A stretch of DNA of 64,000 nt, taken from positions 23,517 through 87,516 of the forward strand of contig CAZCEC010000022.1 in NCBI GenBank assembly GCA_964497615.1, given 5' to 3'. Position 1 is the stretch's first letter, and each line of letters begins with the position of its first letter. A model generated the notes under the pieces. The model ran no database searches. It was not told the DNA's origin and saw nothing but the letters and a program-made list of their open reading frames with translations. A program made the translations under genes and the position numbers. Below are positions 59,589 through 64,000 of the stretch, in pieces. Source of the DNA: CAZCEC01 sp964497615 (GTDB lineage: Bacteria > Chloroflexota > Anaerolineae > Anaerolineales > UBA6663).

Positions 59589-60432
59589 ATTTCATCTCCC
59601 CCTTCGTCACGACGATCACCGCCAGCAGGATCAGCCCGCCGCCCAGCAGCGCCGCCGGCTGAAGCGTCTCATCGAGCAGCCACGCCGCCAGCAGCACCGT
59701 CACCACCGGCTCCAGGGTGGAGAGCATCGCGGCGTTCGTCGGGCCGATGCGGTCCAGCCCGGCCAGGAACGTCACCACCGGGATCACCGTAGCCACGAGC
59801 ACGATCCCGGCCATTACCCCCCACCCCGCCCCAGTCGCGGGCAGGCGCGGCCCCTCGATCAGCATCAGCGCGCCCGCCGCCAGCCCTGCCGAGGCGAAGA
59901 TCACGGTGGACGACTGCACCGCCGAGACGTGCTTCATCACGCCCGTGCCGACGATGATATAGATCGAGTAGATGGCGGCGGCGGCGATGGCCAGCGCGAT
60001 GCCAAGCGGCTGCCCGCCCTCCGGGTTCACCGTCAGCGCCGCGCCCCCCACCGCCAGCGCCAGGGCAATGACCTTGCCGCGCGTCAGCCGCTCCCGCAGG
60101 AAGAGAACCGCCAGCAGCGCCACAAAGACCGGGTACAGATAGAGCAGCAGCGCCACCAGCCCAGCCGAGGCGTACTTGAGCGCCGTCAGATACGAGAAAG
60201 ACTGCCCAATGTAGCCCAGCGCCCCCATCCCGGCCAGCCGAGCCAGCACCGTGCCGCGCGGCAGGCGCTCCCGCCGCAGCGCCAACAGGCCCAGCATCAG
60301 CACCGCCGCCAGCCCAAAGCGCAGGAACAGGATGGTGAAGGTGTTCATCCCCGCCGCGTACGCCTGCCGCCCGAAGATGGCGAGCGTGCCGAACGCCGCC
60401 GCCGACAGGGCGACGAGCCCAATGCCCATCAT
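59524..60432 (-). CDS. EamA/DMT-family transporter
   Basis: 302 aa from the ATG at 60430-60432. About ten helices in two EamA repeats (FGTLAIFGRQAYAAGMNTFTILFLRFGLAAVLML; TNAAMLSTLEPVVTVLLAAWLLDETL). The C-terminal tail of about 20 residues is encoded across the convergent SDR gene. Transports unknown metabolites, possibly sugar acids or amino acids. Confidence 0.83.
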   Translation of the reverse strand: MMGIGLVALSAAAFGTLAIFGRQAYAAGMNTFTILFLRFGLAAVLMLGLLALRRERLPRGTVLARLAGMGALGYIGQSFSYLTALKYASAGLVALLLYLYPVFVALLAVLFLRERLTRGKVIALALAVGGAALTVNPEGGQPLGIALAIAAAAIYSIYIIVGTGVMKHVSAVQSSTVIFASAGLAAGALMLIEGPRLPATGAGWGVMAGIVLVATVIPVVTFLAGLDRIGPTNAAMLSTLEPVVTVLLAAWLLDETLQPAALLGGGLILLAVIVVTKGEMKSTTSAGPSSRSSPHPRDNSRR

Positions 60433-60480
60433 GCGATTCAAGGTGAAATCCTTCGTTGAGGTTCGACGCGATCCGAGGCG

Positions 60481-60543
60481 AAGACCTGCCAGGTTTGCCG
60501 TTCGCGCGGCCAAAAGCGTCAATCACCAAACCTGGCAGGTCTT
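60481..60543. repeat. Dispersed 16-bp inverted repeat, copy 2
   Basis: AAGACCTGCCAGGTTT (60481-60496) is perfectly inverted at 60528-60543 around a 31-nt centre. Same arms (ACCTGCCAGGTTT) and same centre length as the copy at 30133-30195, but a different centre sequence. Confidence 0.85.
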
Positions 60544-60561
60544 GTCCTTGCTCAGCCTCGG

Positions 60562-60924
60562 TTATTCGCTCGGCCGCTGCACCCACCACTCCGTAAACTC
60601 GCGGCAGCGCCCGCGCTTGTTGAAGCGCATCACCCAGATATTGCTGTACTCGTTGTTGGTCTCCAGGTACGTCGTCCACCCCTGCACCACGCCCGTGTCG
60701 CCTTTGGCAGCGATGACCTCGTAGCGAAACGTCGTCGTGCCCGGCTCGTCCTTGCGGGCCAGCCACTGCGCCACGATGGCCTCGCGCCCCTCCCACGGCT
60801 CGGCGAAAGGGGTATGGTAGTACACCGCTTTCTTCGCAAACAGCCGCCCGATCTCCGCCGGGTCGTTGCTCTCCCATGCGCGCCGGTAATCCTCCACCCA
60901 GGCGGCGACGAGAGATTTCTTCAT
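60562..60924 (-). CDS. SnoaL-like (NTF2-fold) protein
   Basis: 120 aa from the ATG at 60922-60924, which has GGAGG upstream. NTF2/SnoaL-like fold: an N-terminal helix (WVEDYRRAWESNDPAEIGRLFAKKAVYYHTPF), WEGREAIVAQW, and C-terminal beta-sheet strands ending FTEWWV. These small proteins bind or isomerise small molecules, or have no known activity. Between two unrelated genes. Confidence 0.8.
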   Translation of the reverse strand: MKKSLVAAWVEDYRRAWESNDPAEIGRLFAKKAVYYHTPFAEPWEGREAIVAQWLARKDEPGTTTFRYEVIAAKGDTGVVQGWTTYLETNNEYSNIWVMRFNKRGRCREFTEWWVQRPSE

Positions 60925-61009
60925 AGTTACCGCCTCCACGGATTATGTGTGCTCATTCCGCGCCATCCGCACACATGCCACTTGCACTCTCGTCCACGCG
61001 CCCACACGC

Positions 61010-62680
61010 TCAGATCGTCACCGCCCCCACCGCCGCCGACGACACACTGTTCGCGTACTTCGCCATCACCCCGCTCTTGTAGCGCGGCTCCGGCGCCTGC
61101 CAGGCGGCGAGGCGGGCGGATAGCTCGGCGTCGGAGATTTCGATCTTGAGCTGCCGCCCGTGCACGTCAATCTCCACCATGTCCCCGTCGCGCACGGCCG
61201 CAATCGGCCCGCCGCGCGCCGCCTCGGGCGCCACGTGCCCCACCATCGCCCCGCGCGTCGCCCCGGAGAAGCGCCCGTCCGTCACCATGGACACGCTCTC
61301 GCCCAGCCCCGCGCCCACGATGGCGGCCGTGACTTGCAGCATCTCCCGCATTCCGGGCCCGCCCTTCGGCCCCTCGTAGCGGATCACCACGATATCCCCG
61401 GCCTTGATCTCGCCGCCCTGCACTGCCGCGAAGGCCGCTTCCTCGCCGTCGAACACGCGCGCCGGGCCCCGGTGCGAATACTGACCCGCCGTCGCCACCT
61501 TGATCACCGCCCCCTCCGGCGCCAGGTTGCCGTGCAGGATCACCAGCCCGCCCGTCGGCTTGATGGGATTGTCCAGCGTCCGCACCACTTCCTGCCCCGG
61601 CGTCTCAACGGCGAGAGCGGCTTCCTCAGCCAGGGTGCGGCCCGTCACCGTCGGAGCGCTGCCGTCCAGGTACCCGCCCTCCAGCAGCCGCTGGGCCACC
61701 AGTTGAATACCGCCCGCCTTGTGCAGGTCCGTCGCCACGAACCGCCCTGCCGGCTTGAGGTCGGCGATCAGGGGCGTGCGGGCACTGATCGTGTCGAAAT
61801 CGTCGATGTCCAACTCGATCCCCATCTCGCGGGCGATGGCCAGCAGGTGAAGGACTGCGTTGGTGCTGCCGCCTGTGGCCGCCACGGAGACGATGGCGTT
61901 CTCGATGGCCTGGCGCGTGATGATCTGGCTGGGCCGCAGGTCGCGACGCAGCAGGTCCATCACCAGCTTGCCCGCGTCGAAGGCCGCCTGGTCCTTCTCC
62001 GCAATCGTCGCCGGGATGCCGTTGCGGCCCATGGGCGAGATGCCCAGGAACTCCATCACAGTGGACATGGTGTTGGCGGTGAACTGCCCGCCGCACGCGC
62101 CCGCCGCCGGGCAGGCCGCGTCCTCGATGGCCTTGAGCTGCGCGTCGGAGAGCTTGCCCTGCCCATACGCGCCGATGGCCTCGTACACGTCTTGGATGGT
62201 CACGTCCCGCCCCTCGTAGCTGCCGGGGGCGATGGAGCCGCCATACAGCACCAGGCTGGGGACGTTCAGCCGCGCCAGCGCCATTACCATGCCGGGGTTG
62301 GTCTTGTCGCAGGCCGCCAGCCCCACGATGGCGTCGAAGTGGTTGCCGCGCGCCACCAGCTCCACCGAGTCGGCGATCACCTCGCGGCTGATGAGCGAGG
62401 CCTTCATGCCCTCGGTGCCCATGGTGATGCCGTCCGAGATCGAGACAGTGTTGAACTCCATCGGCGTGCCGCCCGCCGCGCGGATGCCCTCCTTCACCTT
62501 GGCTGCCAGCCGCCGCAGGTGAAAGTTGCACGGCCCGATCTCGATCCAGGTGTTGGCGACGCCGATGATGGGCTTGCGCAAATCGTCGTCGGTGAAGCCC
62601 ACCGCCTTGAGCATCGAGCGCGCCCCGGCGCGGCTCGGCCCGTCGGTGATGATGTGACTGAGGGGTTTTAATGTGTCCAC
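61010..62680 (-). CDS. ilvD: Dihydroxy-acid dehydratase IlvD
   Basis: 556 aa with a GTG start at 62678-62680 and GAGG ahead. The Cys ligands of the FeS cluster and the family signatures are seen: CNFH, CDKTNPGM and CPAAGACGGQFTANTM, then SISDGITMG, GDGSTN-type (GGSTNAVLHLLAI), TDGRFSGATRG and HVAPEAARGGPIA. It makes 2-oxoisovalerate and 2-oxo-3-methylvalerate in valine and isoleucine synthesis. The length fits the shorter, non-enterobacterial subgroup; relatives dehydrate sugar acids (EDD/arabonate), so its closeness to the sugar island is worth noting, but the motifs read as IlvD. Confidence 0.94.
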   Translation of the reverse strand: MDTLKPLSHIITDGPSRAGARSMLKAVGFTDDDLRKPIIGVANTWIEIGPCNFHLRRLAAKVKEGIRAAGGTPMEFNTVSISDGITMGTEGMKASLISREVIADSVELVARGNHFDAIVGLAACDKTNPGMVMALARLNVPSLVLYGGSIAPGSYEGRDVTIQDVYEAIGAYGQGKLSDAQLKAIEDAACPAAGACGGQFTANTMSTVMEFLGISPMGRNGIPATIAEKDQAAFDAGKLVMDLLRRDLRPSQIITRQAIENAIVSVAATGGSTNAVLHLLAIAREMGIELDIDDFDTISARTPLIADLKPAGRFVATDLHKAGGIQLVAQRLLEGGYLDGSAPTVTGRTLAEEAALAVETPGQEVVRTLDNPIKPTGGLVILHGNLAPEGAVIKVATAGQYSHRGPARVFDGEEAAFAAVQGGEIKAGDIVVIRYEGPKGGPGMREMLQVTAAIVGAGLGESVSMVTDGRFSGATRGAMVGHVAPEAARGGPIAAVRDGDMVEIDVHGRQLKIEISDAELSARLAAWQAPEPRYKSGVMAKYANSVSSAAVGAVTI

Positions 62681-62740
62681 GGCATGCCTCGGTTTCAAGG
62701 GTTGTTGAATGGCCGCGCCCGGTGCGCGGCGGGTGCGCCT

Positions 62741-62769
62741 AGTATAGGCCCGCCGCGGGGTGGTCACAA
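62741..62769 (-). promoter_or_regulatory. Promoter of ilvD
   Basis: On the minus strand TTGTGA (62764-62769), a 17-bp spacer and TATACT (62741-62746), about 60 bp before the GTG start codon. Confidence 0.5.
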
Positions 62770-62807
62770 CCGAGGCGCACCCGCATCGCGCCCGTCCGCG
62801 CGGCGTG

Positions 62808-62813
62808 TATAAT
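62808..62813 (+). promoter_or_regulatory. -10 element for the HAD gene
   Basis: A perfect TATAAT preceded by GTG, 33 bp before the ATG at 62846. No convincing -35. Confidence 0.35.
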
Positions 62814-62845
62814 GCCGTCCTCATTCACGCGCCGCGCCATGCCCC

Positions 62846-63673
62846 ATGCCCTATCTCAACGGATTCAACATTGAACTGATCCATCCGGCGGCCCCACGCC
62901 GCCCGCCGCGCGTGGCCTTGTTTGACTTTGACGGCACCCTGTCCCTCGTCCGCGCCGGGTGGGAGAACGTGATGATCCCGATGATGGTGGGCGCCCTGCG
63001 CGCCGCCCCCCAGGCCGAGGGCGACGACGCCATCACCGCGCTGGTCACTGAATTCGTCCGCGCTCTCACCGGCCAGCAGACCATCGTGCAATTCAATCGA
63101 CTCGCTGACGAGATCGCCCGCCGCGGCGGCCGCCTCGACCCGGAGGCCTTCAAAGCCGAGTACGTCGAGCGCCTGGCCGTGCAGGTGGACGGCCGCCTGG
63201 CCGCGCTCCAAGCGGGCGCCATCACGACGGCCGAGCTGTGCGTCCCCGGCGCGCTGGAGTTCGTGGAGGCCCTTCGCGCCCGGGGCGTCATTTGCTACCT
63301 CGCCTCCGGTACTGATGAACCATTCGTCAAAGCTGAGGCCGCCCTGCTGGGGCTGGCCTCGCATATGGCCCGCATCTGGGGCGCGCTCCCCGGCCAGGGC
63401 CAGCCCATCAAGCAGGCCGCCGTGGAGCACATCGTCCGCGAGCACAATCTCTCTCCCGGCGAGTGGATTAGCTGCGGCGACGGCCCGGCGGAGATCGAGT
63501 ATGCCCGCGCTGCCGGGGGCGTGGCCATTGGCGTCGCCAGCGACGAGGCGGTACGCGGCCCCGTCAACGCCTGGAAGCGCGACCGGCTCATCGCGGCCGG
63601 GGCGCAATTGATTGTGCCCGACTTCAGCGCCCACGCGGCCCTGACCCGCTATCTGTTCGCCGAGGACGACTGA
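62846..63673 (+). CDS. HAD-superfamily hydrolase, phosphoserine-phosphatase-like
   Basis: 275 aa. HAD motif I DFDGTLS, a helical cap (about 40-120), motif II ASGTDEPF, motif III region with Lys in QPIKQAAVEHIV and motif IV GDGPAEIEYARAAGGVAIGVA. The family cannot be resolved further; phosphoserine or sugar phosphatase. It is followed 3 bp later by the truncated gene at the window edge, so the pair is an operon and the partner may give the pathway. Confidence 0.83.
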   Translation: MPYLNGFNIELIHPAAPRRPPRVALFDFDGTLSLVRAGWENVMIPMMVGALRAAPQAEGDDAITALVTEFVRALTGQQTIVQFNRLADEIARRGGRLDPEAFKAEYVERLAVQVDGRLAALQAGAITTAELCVPGALEFVEALRARGVICYLASGTDEPFVKAEAALLGLASHMARIWGALPGQGQPIKQAAVEHIVREHNLSPGEWISCGDGPAEIEYARAAGGVAIGVASDEAVRGPVNAWKRDRLIAAGAQLIVPDFSAHAALTRYLFAEDD

Positions 63674-63676
63674 CCC

Positions 63677-64000
63677 ATGCCCTATCCCCAGTTTGACCGC
63701 TCTCAACTCACAATGCGCCCCCTGGGCGAGCGCGTCCACGACATGACCCGCGCCGAGATGCTCGACCCGGCTGGCCCGCCTGTGCGGAGCGACGACGCGC
63801 ACCTGCACCGCGTGGCCGAGCGCGTGGTGGCTGCCCACCGCAGCGGCGCTCCCACGTTTCTGATGGCCGGCGGCCACGTCGTTAAGATGGGCCTGGGCCG
63901 GCTGGTGATTGACCTGATGGAGCGCGGCATCTTGCAGGGCATCGCCATGAACGGCTCCGGCCCCATTCACGATTACGAGCTGGCCCTGATCGGCGCGACC
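63677..64000 (+). CDS. Conserved protein, 3' end outside window
   Basis: The first 108 residues only, in frame to the window edge. It has the conserved stretch GGHVVKMGLGRLVIDLMERGI followed by AMNGSGPIHDYELALIGAT. I recall similar proteins next to HAD phosphatase and sugar-kinase genes in other bacteria, but cannot name the function. Identity cannot be settled without the rest of the gene. Confidence 0.75.
   Translation, partial: MPYPQFDRSQLTMRPLGERVHDMTRAEMLDPAGPPVRSDDAHLHRVAERVVAAHRSGAPTFLMAGGHVVKMGLGRLVIDLMERGILQGIAMNGSGPIHDYELALIGAT

Noticed and set aside
1..64000. tRNA, rRNA, CRISPR and insertion sequences
   Set aside because: Looked for T-loop motifs, array-like direct repeats and transposase motifs by eye; none was found. 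Only short palindromes and simple repeats are present.

Overview
This is a GC-rich, densely coded bacterial chromosome segment with almost no spacing between genes. The family mix suggests an uncultured Chloroflexota bacterium (Anaerolineae or a relative): a form II CO dehydrogenase-type cluster, a lysyl oxidase homologue, a GAAC-N4-GTTC type LexA box and short dispersed palindromes. The taxonomic call is an inference. An 18-N run at 32869-32886 shows that this is draft or metagenome-assembled sequence. I found no rRNA, tRNA, CRISPR array, transposase or phage gene.

Left edge (1-4397): a minus-strand respiratory cluster of a 40-aa membrane peptide, a two-CW protein, an octaheme cytochrome c and a Tat-exported FeS protein cut by the window edge. 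A divergent histidine kinase/response regulator pair probably controls it. Next (4406-10953) is a translationally coupled pair: a 1534-aa superfamily 1 helicase with a very large coiled-coil insertion, and a 647-aa winged-helix plus degenerate phospholipase-D-like protein. The promoter carries a textbook SOS box. This is the best candidate here for an undescribed DNA/RNA maintenance or defence system; the closest known layout is Mokosh.

11109-24620 holds an orphan histidine kinase and then a molybdenum hydroxylase (coxSLM) island: coxG, a molybdopterin-binding protein, a structured RNA with its own strong promoter and intrinsic terminator, coxS-coxL-coxM, an MFS exporter, coxD- and coxE-like genes and an XdhC/CoxF gene. 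24648-31762 holds a HAD phosphatase, a GNAT enzyme, a lysyl oxidase homologue and a complete BMP-type nucleoside ABC importer. 31759-36985 is an AddB-like nuclease/UvrD-like helicase pair, with a second SOS-like box and probably a leaderless transcript. 37024-45264 mixes a GNAT enzyme, an FtsX permease, an S1-domain protein, a DksA-type zinc finger, an unknown protein and the csoR-copZ-copA copper operon.

45605-60432 is a sugar catabolic island centred on L-rhamnose: oxidoreductase, isomerase, hydrolase, RPE-like epimerase, RhaA, a RhaD-dehydrogenase fusion, RhaM, RhaB, an enolase-superfamily acid sugar dehydratase, an SDR and a DMT transporter. It is interrupted on the opposite strand by a WD40 lipoprotein and a VapBC toxin-antitoxin pair. 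The right edge has a SnoaL-like protein, IlvD, a HAD hydrolase and a truncated conserved protein. Several families of short perfect palindromes recur between genes and in places extend into reading frames.
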